In this document: in pieces, positions 1 to 9,902 of the stretch | Layout of the letters: every line of letters starts with the position of its first letter | How positions within the stretch are numbered: position 1 is the first letter of the stretch | From: Methylorubrum aminovorans | Lineage (GTDB): Bacteria > Pseudomonadota > Alphaproteobacteria > Rhizobiales > Beijerinckiaceae | Length of the DNA stretch: 64,000 nucleotides | Direction of reading: 5' to 3' | Assembly: GCF_022179725.1 (NCBI RefSeq) | Contig: NZ_BPRC01000012.1 | Coordinates: forward strand, 1-64,000 | Program-made: the position numbers and the translations under genes | Notes under the pieces: generated by a model | Seen by the model: only the letters and a program-made list of their open reading frames with translations | Told to the model about the DNA's origin: nothing | Databases searched by the model: none

Positions 1-35
1 TGCGCGTCGCTGAGAACCAAGCGATCCTGAACGCT

Positions 36-63
36 CAAGGCTGTCCTCCAAAAGACAGCCTTG
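36..63. terminator. Hairpin, probable terminator
   Basis: A perfect 10-bp inverted repeat (arms 36-45 and 54-63) with an 8-nt loop. No clear T-tract follows on either strand. It lies just beyond the decayed gene at the 3' end of the metal-efflux operon, so it could end that transcript or one entering from the left edge. Confidence 0.5.
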
Positions 64-112
64 AAGCACCGCTTACCCCGTCCGTGAACCCCAAGAGTCC
101 ACGCGGCCTAGT

Positions 113-535
113 TCATTGTTTGCGCATCGTCATTTTTTGAAAACTGGCGCCCTCTTTCGGGGCGATGCTCTTGGGCTTCTCGAAGCGAGCCTGGACAGCG
201 TTCCCATGAATCTTGCCCGACAGCTCGACCTTCGCACCTCAGGGCGTTGGGGCCATGAGGTCGGCGACGAACTTGTTCGGCGCAGTCGGCTTGAGGGTCA
301 ACGTCTCCGTGTTGCCGCCTGACTGGACGAAGTCTTTGACCGTCAGGCCGGACGTATCCGTCGGAGTGCCCTCCACATTGATCACGAAGTCTGTGACGCC
401 GGTCTTCAGTCATCACGAACGCGATCGGATGGTCGTCCGTGACCGTGGTTGGCGGCCGTTCGGGGCTGCGGCGAAGCTGGGGGAGGTGACGGTCGGGGCG
501 GCACCACGGAGGGTGGCCCGCAAGAGAGTGCGCAT
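113..535 (-). pseudogene. Decayed secreted-protein gene downstream of the RND pump
   Basis: Reading the minus strand in three frames gives one coherent protein. It begins at 535 with a signal-peptide-like stretch (MRTLLRATL, later FAAAPNG), changes frame to TVTDDHPIAFVMTED, then changes frame again near 401 to GVTDFVINVEG and TLTLKPTAPNKFVADL. An in-frame TGA lies at 239-241, and coding-like sequence (GAKVELSGKIHG, VQARFEKPKS) continues to the TGA at 113-115. The second shift looks like one extra C. Two frameshifts plus a nonsense codon mean it is inactive if the assembly is right. It lies 29 bp past the pump gene on the same strand, so it was probably part of that operon. I do not recognise the family. 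Confidence 0.7.
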
Positions 536-564
536 AGTGCTTTCCTGGAACGAGGGGACTGCCT

Positions 565-3500
565 TCAGAACGCCTCGAGCGGGGAGCGGTCGGGGGCCTT
601 CGCGGAGGGTGCGGGGCGTTGACGGATCTCGTGGCGCAACCGCTCCAGGGGCTTGCGACCGAAGGTCAAAAACAGGATCGGCGTCAGCACCGTGTCGAGC
701 AGAGTCGCGCTGATCAGGCCGCCGAAGATCGTCACCGCCACCGGGTGCAGGATCTCCTTGCCCGGAGCATCGGCGCCGATGAGCAGCGGCACCAGCGCGA
801 CGCCGGCGGAGAGCGCCGTCATCAGGACCGGCGCGAGCCGCTCCAGACTACCCCGAATGACGAGTTCGCGCCCGAACGGCATGCCCTCGTGGATGGCAAG
901 ATTCAGGTAGTGGCTGATCTTGAGGATGCCGTTGCGGGTGGCGATGCCGGTCAGCGTGATGAAGCCGATCATCGAAGCCACCGACAGCGGCTGCCCGGCG
1001 AGCCACAGCGCGGCGACGGAGCCGATCAGGGCGAGCGGGATGCTGCCGAGGATGATCAGCGTGAAGGTCACCGAGCGGTAGCGGCTGTAGAGCAGCGCGA
1101 AGACCAGGGCGAGCGAGAGTAGCGAGAGGAGACCGATCGTGCGGCTCGCCTCGGCCTGCGCCTGGAACGAGCCTTCCAGCCGCGTGGTGTAGCCGTTGGG
1201 CAGGTTCGCCGCGGCAACATTCTCCCGAATGGCCTCGACGATCTTGCCCATGTCGGCGCCCGGCTGCGTGTTGGCCTGCACGACGATGCGGCGACGGGCG
1301 TTCTCGCGCAGGATCTGGTTCGGCCCGTCGGTCTCGCGGATGTCGGCGATCTGGCGGGCCGGCACCCAACCGGACGGCGTCTCGATCAGAAGGTCTCCGA
1401 GGTGCTGCGTGGTGCGCATCGCATCGGAGAGCCGCATCACCACATCGAAACGGCGGTAGCCGTCGACCACACGCGAGACCACTTGGCCGTTCGAGAGGCG
1501 GCTCAGCTGCTCGACCAGGGCGGCGGGCTGCACGCCGTAGAGGGCCGCGCGATTGTAATCGACGCGGATTTCGAGCTGCGGGATCAGTACCTGCTTCTCG
1601 ACCTGCAGGTCGGCGATGCCGGGGATGTCGGCGAAGCGCTGCCGCAGATCCTCGGCCAGCGCCCGCAGGGTGTCGAGATCCTCGCCGAAGATCTTGAGGG
1701 CGATCTCGGCGCGCACGCCCGAGAGCATGTGGTCGAGCCGGTGCGAGATCGGCTGGCCGACATTGACGTTGACCGGCAGCACCGCGAGGCGCCCGCGGAT
1801 GTCGGCGACGAGATCGGGCTTGGGTCGGGCCCCCGGCTTGAGGTCGATTTCGAGGTCGGAGGAGTGCACCCCCTCCGCGTGCTCGTCGAGTTCGGCCCGG
1901 CCGGTGCGGCGGCCGATCGACCGGACGTCCGGCATCTCGAGAAGCAGGCGCTCGGCCACGAGGCCGATGCGGTTGCTCTCAGCGAGCGAGATGCCGGGGT
2001 TGAAGGTCATGTTGACCGTGAACGAACCCTCGTTGAACGGCGGCAGGAACGTGCGCGGCAGGAAGACCGCCCCGACACCGGCCGCCGCCACCGCCAACGC
2101 AGCGACCGCCATGAGGGGCCGGGCATGCCCGAGCAGGCCCCCGAGCAGGGCGGCGTTGCCGCGCTTGAGCGCTTTGAGGAAGCGGCTGTCGTGCTCCTCC
2201 AGGCGTTTGAGACCGGGCAGCAGATAATAGGCGAGCACGGGTGTCAGCGTGATCGAGACGAGGAGGCTCGCCAGGATCGAGATGATGTAGGCTTGGCCCA
2301 GCGGCGCGAAGAGCCGGCCCTCGATGCCGGACAGCGCGAAGAGCGGCACGAAGACCAGCACGATCACCATCGTGGCGTAGACGATGCCGGAACGCACCTC
2401 GTTCGAGGCCGAGACCACCACTTCGAAGACGCTCTTCGGGTTGCCGGCCCGCCGGTTCTCACCGAGGCGTCGGAAGATGTTCTCCACGTCGACCACGGCG
2501 TCGTCGACGAGCTCGCCGATGGCGATGGCGAGACCGCCGAGAGTCATCGTGTTGATGGAGAGCCCGAAGGCGTGGAACACCACGGCGGTCGCCAGGATCG
2601 AGACCGGGATCGCCGTGAGCGAGATCGCGGTGGTGCGGACGTTGAGCAGGAAGGCGAACAGGACGATTGCGACCACGACCACCGCTTCGACCAGCACCGT
2701 TTCGACGTTGCGGATCGACGTCTCGATGAAGTTGGCTTGGCGGAAAATGATCTGGTCGGCGCGCACGCCCTTGAAGGCGCAGGCCTCGCCGGCCGGTTCG
2801 GCACCGAGCTGACCCGGACTACGCTTGTCGGCGTCGGGACCGCAGGTGTTGAGGCTCGCCGTGATCTCGGCGAGCGCCGCCTCGACCTCGCGGGTGAGGC
2901 GGACCGTGTCGACACCCGGCTGCTTCTCCACCGAGATCACGACGGCGGGCGCGCCCATATAGCCGCTGTCGCCGCGCTTCACCCGCGCCGCGAAGGAGAC
3001 GTCGGCCACCTGCCGCAGGTAGACGGGCCGGTTGTTGACCGTCGCGACGACCATGTTCCGCAGGTCGTCGAGGTTCATCGTCCGTCCGAGATTCCGGATC
3101 AGGTACTCGCGGGCATACTGGTCGGTGAAGCCGCCGCCGGTATTGGTGCCGAATTGCGCGAGCGCGGTTTCCAGCTGCGCATGGGTGACGCCGAGCGCCC
3201 TCAGGGCCGTGGGTTGGGGCGCGACGCGGAACTGGCGCACCTCGCCGCCCATCGGGATCACCTGCGCGACGCCCGGAATGGAGAGCAGGCGAGGCCGGAT
3301 GGTGAAGTCGGCCAACTCTCGCAACTGCATCGGCGAGACCGAGCCGCCGCTCAGCGCCACCATCACGATCTGCCCCATGATCGAGGAGACCGGACCCATC
3401 ATCGGGGTCACCGTGGGCGGCAGTTGCGGCCGTACCATCGCCAGGCGTTCGGAGACCTGCTGGCGGTTGCGGTAGATGTCGGTGCCCCAGTCGAACTCGA

Positions 3501-3783
3501 CGTAGATGACCGACAGGCCGACGCCCGAGACCGAGCGCACCCGCGTGACGCCGGGCAGGCCGTTCATCTGCGTCTCGACCGGGAAGGTGACGAGCTGCTC
3601 CACCTCCTGGGGCGCGAGCCCCTCGGCCTCCGTCATGACCGTGACGGTGGGGCGATTGAGGTCGGGGAAGACGTCGACTGGGAGCTTGGTGGCCGTCAAG
3701 GCGCCGTAGACGACGAGGACGGCGGCGAGCGCCAGCACGAGCAGGCGGTTGCGCAAAGACTGGGTGACGAGGAGCGTGAACAT
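565..3783 (-). CDS. Heavy-metal RND efflux pump, CzcA/CusA family
   Basis: A 1072-residue inner-membrane proton antiporter of the RND superfamily, the normal length for the heavy-metal (HME) branch. It starts [17 protein letters not shown], the usual first transmembrane helix, followed by a large periplasmic loop. Near residues 421-436 is the transmembrane-helix-4 motif [16 protein letters not shown], whose acidic residues serve proton coupling in this family. The second half repeats the architecture (second loop, then a multi-helix block with [15 protein letters not shown]). The first loop has a Cys-containing insertion around residue 310 ([17 protein letters not shown]). The gene starts 12 bp after the adaptor ends, so the two are co-transcribed and should form a tripartite export system. 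No outer-membrane partner is present here. The metal cannot be read from sequence. Confidence 0.93.
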   Translation of the reverse strand: MFTLLVTQSLRNRLLVLALAAVLVVYGALTATKLPVDVFPDLNRPTVTVMTEAEGLAPQEVEQLVTFPVETQMNGLPGVTRVRSVSGVGLSVIYVEFDWGTDIYRNRQQVSERLAMVRPQLPPTVTPMMGPVSSIMGQIVMVALSGGSVSPMQLRELADFTIRPRLLSIPGVAQVIPMGGEVRQFRVAPQPTALRALGVTHAQLETALAQFGTNTGGGFTDQYAREYLIRNLGRTMNLDDLRNMVVATVNNRPVYLRQVADVSFAARVKRGDSGYMGAPAVVISVEKQPGVDTVRLTREVEAALAEITASLNTCGPDADKRSPGQLGAEPAGEACAFKGVRADQIIFRQANFIETSIRNVETVLVEAVVVVAIVLFAFLLNVRTTAISLTAIPVSILATAVVFHAFGLSINTMTLGGLAIAIGELVDDAVVDVENIFRRLGENRRAGNPKSVFEVVVSASNEVRSGIVYATMVIVLVFVPLFALSGIEGRLFAPLGQAYIISILASLLVSITLTPVLAYYLLPGLKRLEEHDSRFLKALKRGNAALLGGLLGHARPLMAVAALAVAAAGVGAVFLPRTFLPPFNEGSFTVNMTFNPGISLAESNRIGLVAERLLLEMPDVRSIGRRTGRAELDEHAEGVHSSDLEIDLKPGARPKPDLVADIRGRLAVLPVNVNVGQPISHRLDHMLSGVRAEIALKIFGEDLDTLRALAEDLRQRFADIPGIADLQVEKQVLIPQLEIRVDYNRAALYGVQPAALVEQLSRLSNGQVVSRVVDGYRRFDVVMRLSDAMRTTQHLGDLLIETPSGWVPARQIADIRETDGPNQILRENARRRIVVQANTQPGADMGKIVEAIRENVAAANLPNGYTTRLEGSFQAQAEASRTIGLLSLLSLALVFALLYSRYRSVTFTLIILGSIPLALIGSVAALWLAGQPLSVASMIGFITLTGIATRNGILKISHYLNLAIHEGMPFGRELVIRGSLERLAPVLMTALSAGVALVPLLIGADAPGKEILHPVAVTIFGGLISATLLDTVLTPILFLTFGRKPLERLRHEIRQRPAPSAKAPDRSPLEAF

Positions 3784-3795
3784 CGGCGGGGCTCC

Positions 3796-5523
3796 TCAGC
3801 GGACCTGATTGAGGAGTTCGGCGCCCTGGCTGACGATCCGCTTGCCCGGAGCGATCCCCGACACCACGAGGACGCGGCCGGCATCAAGCGGTTCGACCCG
3901 CACCTCGCGCGGCTCGAAGCGCTCCGGCGCGGTGTGCTCGTAGACGATGCTCTGCCCGTTGCCGCCGCGGACCACGCTCGTGCGCGGCAGCGCCAAGCCC
4001 TCCTGCTGCGCATCGGTCGCGGCCAGCACGGTGATGAACTGTCCGGTGCGCAGCTCAGGCGGGCCTCCGAGCACGGCGAAGTGCATCGGCACCGCTTGGC
4101 TGCGGTCGGCCAAGCCCGCTCCCATATAGGCGAGCCGCAGGATCCGTCCGTCGGCCATCCGGGCCGTGGCGTCCTGCCCGCCGGCCAGCGCGTCGAAGCT
4201 GAGAGCCTCCACCCAGAGGCGGCCCGGATCGACGATCTGGAAGACCTGCACCCCAGGGCTCGCCATCTGGCCGGCCACCGCGTTCGCCTCGGCGATGACC
4301 CCGTCGACCGGCGCCTCCAGGGCTTCCGGCTTCTGACGGATGTTATCGAGGGCCGCGCGGCGGTCGAGCAGGCCCTTGAGTTCGGCCTGCGCGTCCTCGA
4401 GCTGGACCTGCGAGACGGAGCCGCCCGGCGCGAGCTTGCGATAGCGCTCGACCCGGCGCTCCGTGATGGCGATCTGCTGGTCGAGCTCCCCCTGCCGTTG
4501 GCGCATGTCGGAGGCATCCACCGCCTGCACCGGCGGTGTCACGTAGGCCAGCACCTCGCCCTTGCGCACCGGCGTGCCCAGGCGCGGGAAGATGCCGGAT
4601 TCCGGCGGCGAGAGCCGGCCGCCGACCGAGGATTGGACGACGCCGCTGGCGCTCGGATCGGGAACGATGCGGCCCGGCAGCTCGACCGTGCGGCGGAGCG
4701 TGCCGGAGGCGGTCAGCACGGTCCGGACCGCGAGCACCCGCTGGGTCGGCTTCGGCACGAAGATCGACCCGTCCGGCAGGCGGCGCGCCAGATCCTGTCC
4801 GCCGGCCGACGGCGCGGCCATTGGCAAGGTGTGGGACGCGGGAACGCCGCCGTGGTCGTGACCGTCGGCCGCGAAGGCACGAGGCGCGAGCGCGAGAACC
4901 ACGACGAGGGCGACCAGGGCCGTGGCGGGCAGGTAGCGCCGCCTGCGCATCAGCAGCGTAACGGCGATCCCGAGGATAAAGCCGCCGCCGCCGATGGCGA
5001 GCGGAAGCGGATCGGCTTCCTTGAGGTGGCTCTGGAAGTCGTGAGCCGCCGCGAGGCCGGCTGCCCAGGCCGAGGCGCCCGCAGCGGGTGGCGCCGGCGG
5101 CGGCTCCGGGACATTCAGTGTCATCGGGAACAGGTCGGCGCTTCCGTTCATCGTTACGGTGAAGAGGACATCGTGCGCGCCGGAATGCTGGCTCCAATGC
5201 GCGTCGAGCCCGTAGCTGCCGTCCGGCAGCGGCAGGGCTTTAGCGGGGCCTTCCGGCGTCTCGGCCTCGACCACGGCGTCAGTGACCGGCTCATTGGAAT
5301 CCACACGGTCGAGGAAGACCACCAGCCGGCCATTGCGGGCGATGGCGACGAGTTCGAGCGCGTCCGTGCTCGATGAGCCGCGCGGCGCGGCGGCCACCGG
5401 TGCGGCCGGCGCCTCGTTGCCGTGATCATGGCCCTCATGGGCAAGGGACATCGTCGGCGCCCCGGCCGACAGGCCGAGCGCGAGGACAGCCATCCGCACG
5501 GCGGCGGCGGAGAATAAACGCAT
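3796..5523 (-). CDS. RND periplasmic adaptor with His-rich, membrane-anchored N-terminal extension
   Basis: A 575-residue membrane-fusion protein that should link the downstream pump to an outer-membrane channel. The C-terminal ~350 residues are a standard CusB/CzcB adaptor: barrel and lipoyl halves (GRIVPDPSASGVVQSSVGG, PVRKGEVLAYV, ALEAPVDGVIAEANAVAGQ) around a hairpin coiled coil. The N-terminal ~220 residues are unusual. A signal peptide is followed by HEGHDHG, a beta-rich domain (residues ~50-145), then two hydrophobic segments (~174-192 and ~197-216) separated by RRRR, then a second AADGHDHGG. This looks like a metal-binding domain plus membrane anchor fused to an adaptor whose own signal sequence persists as the second segment. 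At 575 residues it is longer than typical adaptors (~400-500). Confidence 0.88.
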   Translation of the reverse strand: MRLFSAAAVRMAVLALGLSAGAPTMSLAHEGHDHGNEAPAAPVAAAPRGSSSTDALELVAIARNGRLVVFLDRVDSNEPVTDAVVEAETPEGPAKALPLPDGSYGLDAHWSQHSGAHDVLFTVTMNGSADLFPMTLNVPEPPPAPPAAGASAWAAGLAAAHDFQSHLKEADPLPLAIGGGGFILGIAVTLLMRRRRYLPATALVALVVVLALAPRAFAADGHDHGGVPASHTLPMAAPSAGGQDLARRLPDGSIFVPKPTQRVLAVRTVLTASGTLRRTVELPGRIVPDPSASGVVQSSVGGRLSPPESGIFPRLGTPVRKGEVLAYVTPPVQAVDASDMRQRQGELDQQIAITERRVERYRKLAPGGSVSQVQLEDAQAELKGLLDRRAALDNIRQKPEALEAPVDGVIAEANAVAGQMASPGVQVFQIVDPGRLWVEALSFDALAGGQDATARMADGRILRLAYMGAGLADRSQAVPMHFAVLGGPPELRTGQFITVLAATDAQQEGLALPRTSVVRGGNGQSIVYEHTAPERFEPREVRVEPLDAGRVLVVSGIAPGKRIVSQGAELLNQVR

Positions 5524-5603
5524 GGAGAAACCGAGCCTTCGCCAAAGAGGCTGGCGGCAGCCGTGGGGGGCAGCCGCTCAGAGCGCGTGTCGGAGCGCGG
5601 ACC

Positions 5604-5987
5604 TCAGGCGATGGTTCGAGGGGGTTCCGACGGCATCTCGCGGGTCACGCTCTCGAACGCGACCGTCGGAATTCCGGATAAGGTTCGGCCGAGCTGCGGC
5701 GCGACCGTCACGGCAGCGGCGTCCAGGCGGAGGAACGATGCGTGACAGCAGCACGGGCTGCATGCACCGCATGCCGCCTTGTCGCCGACCGGCTCGGCAT
5801 GATCCGCGAGGCTACGGAGCGCCTGCGGTCCGGCCGCTTCCGCATGAGCGGCAGCGGCGACCGCGGCATGGCCGGCATGCGCCGTCCGCGCGTGCGAGTG
5901 CCCGGCACCCGCCACCGAAAAGGCGACGAGTGCCACGATCTGAAAGACCGTCAGCAGCGAGCGCCAGAAGGATCGGGTGGCCGACAT
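5604..5987 (-). CDS. Small Cys/His-rich secreted or membrane protein of the metal operon
   Basis: A 127-residue protein with an N-terminal hydrophobic segment (SLLTVFQIVALVAFSVAGAG), followed at once by GHSHARTAHAGHA, an AAHAEAAG stretch, and a compact cysteine cluster CGACSPCCCH. The many His and Cys residues fit metal binding in the periplasm. It is the first gene of the minus-strand operon, 80 bp ahead of the adaptor. I do not recognise a named family. The operon position and composition suggest a metallochaperone, sensor or sink, but that is inference. Confidence 0.72.
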   Translation of the reverse strand: MSATRSFWRSLLTVFQIVALVAFSVAGAGHSHARTAHAGHAAVAAAAHAEAAGPQALRSLADHAEPVGDKAACGACSPCCCHASFLRLDAAAVTVAPQLGRTLSGIPTVAFESVTREMPSEPPRTIA

Positions 5988-6127
5988 GATGCGGCGTGCA
6001 TAGCATTTTCGCGCCGGTCGAGCATGGGATTTTTTCGGCGCGTGCCTGGCCGGTACGACGGAGGCCGACGCCAGCCGATCGATCCCGATCGATCTGCGTC
6101 TGCCATTTCGTCAGGCTCTCTTCTCCG

Positions 6128-6577
6128 TCAGGCTCTCTTGGGCGCGTCGTTCAGGCGCCGCTCACGGAGCGGCCGGTCCTCGTCCGAGACGGCTCGCGCG
6201 GCGTCCAATTCGTCGATCCTCTCGTCGATGGCGTCTCGGCAGGAGGCGTGTCCGCCGGGCGCGGTGACCGGTCGGCGTGTCTCAGGCAAGGCGTCGAGCA
6301 TCAAGCCGTCCTGGTCGATGGACATGCGCCAGCTTCGAACCGCCCCGTCGCGGGCCGTCATGGCGGCGGCGCAACGGTCGAGAAAGTCCAGCCGGAGCGC
6401 ATCGCTTCCCGCCGCCATGCGCAAGGCCTCGCAGATCAAGTCGGTCTCCTGGCGCGTGAGCCACACCGTCGACGTTCCAAATCCCTGGCGCTCGGCCGCG
6501 ATCATCTCGCGCGACAGGCGGCTTGCCAATGTCTGCTGGGGCGAGTCGGGAGCGGTCGCGGGCCGTCGTCCATGCAT
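6128..6577 (-). CDS. Conserved hypothetical protein
   Basis: A 149-residue protein starting MHGRRPATAPDS. I chose this start because GAGAGGGG lies a few bases upstream; a longer in-frame start at 6652 adds 25 residues but has a poorer site. The middle is helical (WLTRQETDLICEALRMA, LRLDFLDRCAAAMTAR) and the C-terminus is charged (DERIDELDAARAVSDEDR). No signal peptide, membrane helix or catalytic motif is visible. It lies about 140 bp upstream of the Cys/His-rich gene on the same strand and could share its promoter region. Function unknown. Confidence 0.55.
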   Translation of the reverse strand: MHGRRPATAPDSPQQTLASRLSREMIAAERQGFGTSTVWLTRQETDLICEALRMAAGSDALRLDFLDRCAAAMTARDGAVRSWRMSIDQDGLMLDALPETRRPVTAPGGHASCRDAIDERIDELDAARAVSDEDRPLRERRLNDAPKRA

Positions 6578-7499
6578 CCGGTTGCCCCTCTCTCCCGTCT
6601 GCCGACGAGGTTTCTCGATCATCGCGCCCACTGGGAGAAGTCGGATCAACACGTCTTCGCGGGTCGCTGCAAGTCAACGCGATGAGATCGTCCGAGATGC
6701 GGCGTGCGCCGCAGGATAAGGGCGTCGGTGGTATTCTTTCGATCGCTTGCCAGTCCACCTCGATCACGCAGCGGAGACCACCTTTGGACCTCGGCAGCCG
6801 ATTGCCATCCAAAATGAGCGAGGTGAAGGGAGGGATAAGAACTTTCGCCGGGACGTCAGGTGAATACGGTTCGGTGGGACGATGCATCCGTCGAAGATCG
6901 TTCGAGGCGGATGCCGCGACACAGGACATGCGCCCGATCTTCCATCCCTGCAGGTATGCAAGGGGCCGGCTCCGCGGCCGACGATCCTGACCTGGCGAGT
7001 GGCGGCTTCACGAAGACACGTTCATCCGCTGAAAAAGTCGGGCTTCTCGATTCAGCGGACTGCACGAGGCCTGCACTGCTCATACGGCCGCGAAGTCGGA
7101 CCTTATAGAGGGAAATAGCGGGCCGGCACGTTGAGAGTGCCGACCCGCCATCCGCTGGCCCGACAGAATCAGCGCAGCGCCAACACTTCGCGTGACGAGC
7201 TCCTCAATCGTCAAGCTTCCGTCGCCCCTTCTGACAAGATCGTGATCCGGGGCGGGTCGGAAGGTCCGATCGCGTCACCCCGCCGCTGACCGCGAAACGC
7301 CCTCAAACGAAATGAGCAGTCGGCTTCGTCTGCCCGACCGTCCCGAATCCGTGTTCCGAAGCGCCACGATCCGCGAAGCGGATTCGTCGAGTTGGATCGA
7401 TCTCGGCACGGTCGAGGCAGATCGACCGCCACATTCGATTTCCGTTCATACTTTCGGGGCGCGGACGGTCCGGCCGGTCTCTCAAATTGGACAAGTCGC
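6578..7499. other. Long intergenic region with one terminator-like hairpin
   Basis: About 900 bp in which every open frame has poor codon use and low-complexity, Arg/Ser-rich translation, so I call no gene. One clear structure is a 12-bp inverted repeat with a single G-T pair (arms 7118-7129 and 7137-7148, 7-nt loop), which could be a terminator without a T-tract. The right part must hold the promoter of the plus-strand gene beginning at 7500. Confidence 0.5.
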
Positions 7500-7919
7500 A
7501 TGCACGGCCCGGCAACCGCGGCGCCATACAACGCCATCATGGGTCTTCCTGATTCCGAGCTTCGACTGCTGGGCGTGGCCGCGGCCGTCGGCGGCCTCCT
7601 GGTGATGATGCTCGCCGGTCAGCCCTCGGCCGCATCGCTCGGTTGGGGCTGCCTGGGGTTGCTTCTCTTCGGAGTGTCGCGCCTCATGCCGCGTCCGCGC
7701 CGGAAAGCCAGGCCCGCCATCGTGCCGAGCACGGTGGCGACGCCGCTCGAAGGGGACGCGCCGGCAGGCAGTGCATCCGAGGACGCGCCGGCCGCGCTTC
7801 CGGGCGATCTTCACGCCGTGCTTCAGCGCAAGGTGCGTGTTCAGCGTCCGATCAATCCGATCATCGCCTCGTCGCTCCTACCGCCATCCCGCGCTTCGCG
7901 GTCTCCCTCGACGAATTGA
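7500..7919 (+). CDS. Small membrane protein of unknown function
   Basis: A 139-residue protein if started at MHGPATAAPYN; an internal start at 7539 (MGLPDSELRLL) is equally possible. It has two predicted membrane helices (LRLLGVAAAVGGLLVMML and LGWGCLGLLLFGVSRLM), then a basic RPRRKARP stop-transfer and a Pro/Ala-rich soluble tail. The last ~42 bp overlap the 3' end of the convergent transporter gene, so one of the two C-termini may be annotated too long. No family recognised. Confidence 0.55.
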   Translation: MHGPATAAPYNAIMGLPDSELRLLGVAAAVGGLLVMMLAGQPSAASLGWGCLGLLLFGVSRLMPRPRRKARPAIVPSTVATPLEGDAPAGSASEDAPAALPGDLHAVLQRKVRVQRPINPIIASSLLPPSRASRSPSTN

Positions 7920-9212
7920 TCGCTCGTGCGGGATCCGCCCGGCATCGACCGTATCGCGCTCGGTGTGACGGCCGATGCGCAGCACCAACGCGCCCGCCAA
8001 GATGAGCACGACGGCCACCGCCGCCAATCCGTCGTCGAAGCGCCCGGTCGCGTCGCGGACCCAGCCCATGAGGGCCGGTCCGGCGAAGCCGCCAAGACTG
8101 CCGAGCGCGTTGATCAGCGCGATGCCGCCCGCCGCCGCGGTTCCGCTGAGCAGCCGCGTCGGCAGCGTCCAGAAGGTCGGCAGCGCCGCGAACACTCCCA
8201 AAGCCTCCGCGCTCAGCGCGACGATGGTGAGGAGCGGCGTGCCGGCTTGGCTCGCGGCGAGGAGAGCGAGGCCGGCGGCAGCGGTCGGGATGGCGACGTG
8301 GCGGACCCGCTCCCCCCTGCGATCGGAGCGCCGCGTCCAGGCGAGCATCCCGGCCGCCGAGACGATGTAGGGAATGGCGGTGACGAAGCCCGTCGCTGTC
8401 GTCGAGAAGCCGAAGCTGCTCACGATCTGCGGCAACCACAGGCCGACGGCGTAGAGGCCGGTGCTGAGCCCGAAATAGACGAGCCCGAGCCCGAGCACCC
8501 GCGGGTCGCGCAGAGCATCCCCGAGATGGGCCGTCCGGCCCGGCCGCAGGCGATGATCCTCCACCATCCGCGCGATGAGGGCGGCCCGCTCCTCGTCGGT
8601 CAGCCAAGTGGCGCGCTCGGGCCGGTCAGTGAGGACGAACAGGGTCGCGAGGCCGAGAGCCAGACTGGGGGCAGCCTCCAGCAGGTAGAGCCACTGCCAT
8701 CCCGCCAGCCCGAGCCAACCGTCGGTGAGGCTCATGACGAGGCCGGAGAGCGGCGCACCGATGGCCGCCGAGAGCGGCACCGCCATCATGAAGGTGCCGA
8801 CGATGCCCGCGCGTTGCGCGGCGGGAAACCAGTAGGTCAGGTAGAGGATGATGCCGGGAAAGAAGCCGGCCTCGGCAAGCCCGAGGAGAATGCGGACGAG
8901 GTAGAACGACCATTCGCCGGTCACGAACGCCGTCGAGGCGGAGATCAGCGACCACGTCACCATGATCCGCGCGATCCAGATCCGCGCGCCGACCCGCTCC
9001 AGGATCAGGTTGCTCGGCACTTCGAAGGCGACGTAGCCGAGGAAGAACAGCCCCGCGCCGAGCCCGTAGGCCGTGGCCGAGAGGCCGATATCCCGGTTCA
9101 TGGTGAGAGCGGCGAAGCCGACATTCACCCGGTCGAGATAGGCGAAGAAGTAGCACAGCATCAGGAAGGGCAGCAGGCGCCGCGCCACCTTGCCCGTGAG
9201 CGCATCCGCCAT
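7878..9212 (-). CDS. MFS transporter, anion:cation symporter (ACS) type
   Basis: A 444-residue, 12-helix major facilitator. The N-terminus (LLPFLMLCYFFAYLDRVNVGFA) is the classic start of the ACS branch, which imports organic acids such as tartrate, phthalate, galactonate or glucarate with H+ or Na+. Further marks are FFLGYVAFEVPSNLILERVGAR, the loop 2-3 signature, and LGLAEAGFFPGIILYLTYWFP. The central cytoplasmic loop carries LTDRPERATWLTDEERAAL, also typical. The substrate is not readable and there is no adjacent catabolic gene to suggest it. The ~25-residue charged tail overlaps the convergent small membrane protein gene. Confidence 0.9.
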   Translation of the reverse strand: MADALTGKVARRLLPFLMLCYFFAYLDRVNVGFAALTMNRDIGLSATAYGLGAGLFFLGYVAFEVPSNLILERVGARIWIARIMVTWSLISASTAFVTGEWSFYLVRILLGLAEAGFFPGIILYLTYWFPAAQRAGIVGTFMMAVPLSAAIGAPLSGLVMSLTDGWLGLAGWQWLYLLEAAPSLALGLATLFVLTDRPERATWLTDEERAALIARMVEDHRLRPGRTAHLGDALRDPRVLGLGLVYFGLSTGLYAVGLWLPQIVSSFGFSTTATGFVTAIPYIVSAAGMLAWTRRSDRRGERVRHVAIPTAAAGLALLAASQAGTPLLTIVALSAEALGVFAALPTFWTLPTRLLSGTAAAGGIALINALGSLGGFAGPALMGWVRDATGRFDDGLAAVAVVLILAGALVLRIGRHTERDTVDAGRIPHERSIRRGRPRSAGWR

Positions 9213-9396
9213 TCGCTCGTCCTACCCTTCCCATCGTCCGGCCCTCGTAACGAACTTGCCGGCAGCCGGATAGAAGCGGCCTCAGATCGAGCGGTGCCGG
9301 CCTGATCGTACCGCGGAACCGCCGCTGCGCCGCCGGGCTTCTCTTGTCACGGGTCCTGCTCCCGCACGGCCCCGACAATCGTGACAGGAGGACGCC

Positions 9397-9900
9397 ATGG
9401 GTCTGTTCACGAAGGACATCAAGTCGCTGGACGACCTCTTCGTCCACACCTTGCAGGACGTCTATTACGCCGAGAACCAGATCACCAAGGCTCTGCCGAC
9501 GATGATCGGGAAGGCGACGAACGCGCAGCTGCGCCAGGGCTTCGAGACGCATCTGCGTGAGACGGAAGGGCAGATCAAGCGCCTGGAACAGGTGTTCGAG
9601 ATGCACGGTCACAAGCCGAAGGCGGTCAATTGCCCGGCCATCGACGGGATCATCAAGGAGGCCAACGAGACCGCGGGCGAGGTCGCCGATAAAGAAGTGC
9701 TCGATGCGGCGCTTCTCGCGGCGGCGCAGGCTGTGGAGCATTACGAGATCGCCCGCTACGGCACCCTCGTTGCCTGGGCCAAGCGGCTCGGCCGGGACGA
9801 TTGCGCCGCCGTGCTCCAGCAGACGCTCGATGAGGAGAAGGCGACCGACCAGAAGCTCACGGCTTTGGCCGAGAGCCGGGTGAACCAGAAGGCCGCTTGA
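9397..9900 (+). CDS. YciE/YciF ferritin-like protein (DUF892)
   Basis: A 167-residue four-helix ferritin-like protein of the YciE/YciF family, commonly linked to stress responses. Family features are the opening SLDDLFVHTLQDVYYAENQI, the helix containing HLRETEGQIKRLEQVFE, and AVEHYEIARYGTLVAWA followed by LDEEKATDQKL; the Glu and His residues in these helices are the expected di-metal ligands. The start is supported by AGGAGG 7 bases upstream. A 55-codon ORF begins 2 bp after the stop, so the pair is probably co-translated. In other proteobacteria this family is under general stress control; no promoter was identified here. Confidence 0.92.
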   Translation: MGLFTKDIKSLDDLFVHTLQDVYYAENQITKALPTMIGKATNAQLRQGFETHLRETEGQIKRLEQVFEMHGHKPKAVNCPAIDGIIKEANETAGEVADKEVLDAALLAAAQAVEHYEIARYGTLVAWAKRLGRDDCAAVLQQTLDEEKATDQKLTALAESRVNQKAA

Positions 9901-9902
9901 TC

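Noticed and set aside
1402..5376. A 1324-codon open frame on the plus strand antisense to the RND pump and adaptor
   Set aside because: High-GC antisense artefact: translation is Arg/Glu/Asp/His-rich without folds, while the minus strand encodes clear pump and adaptor motifs.
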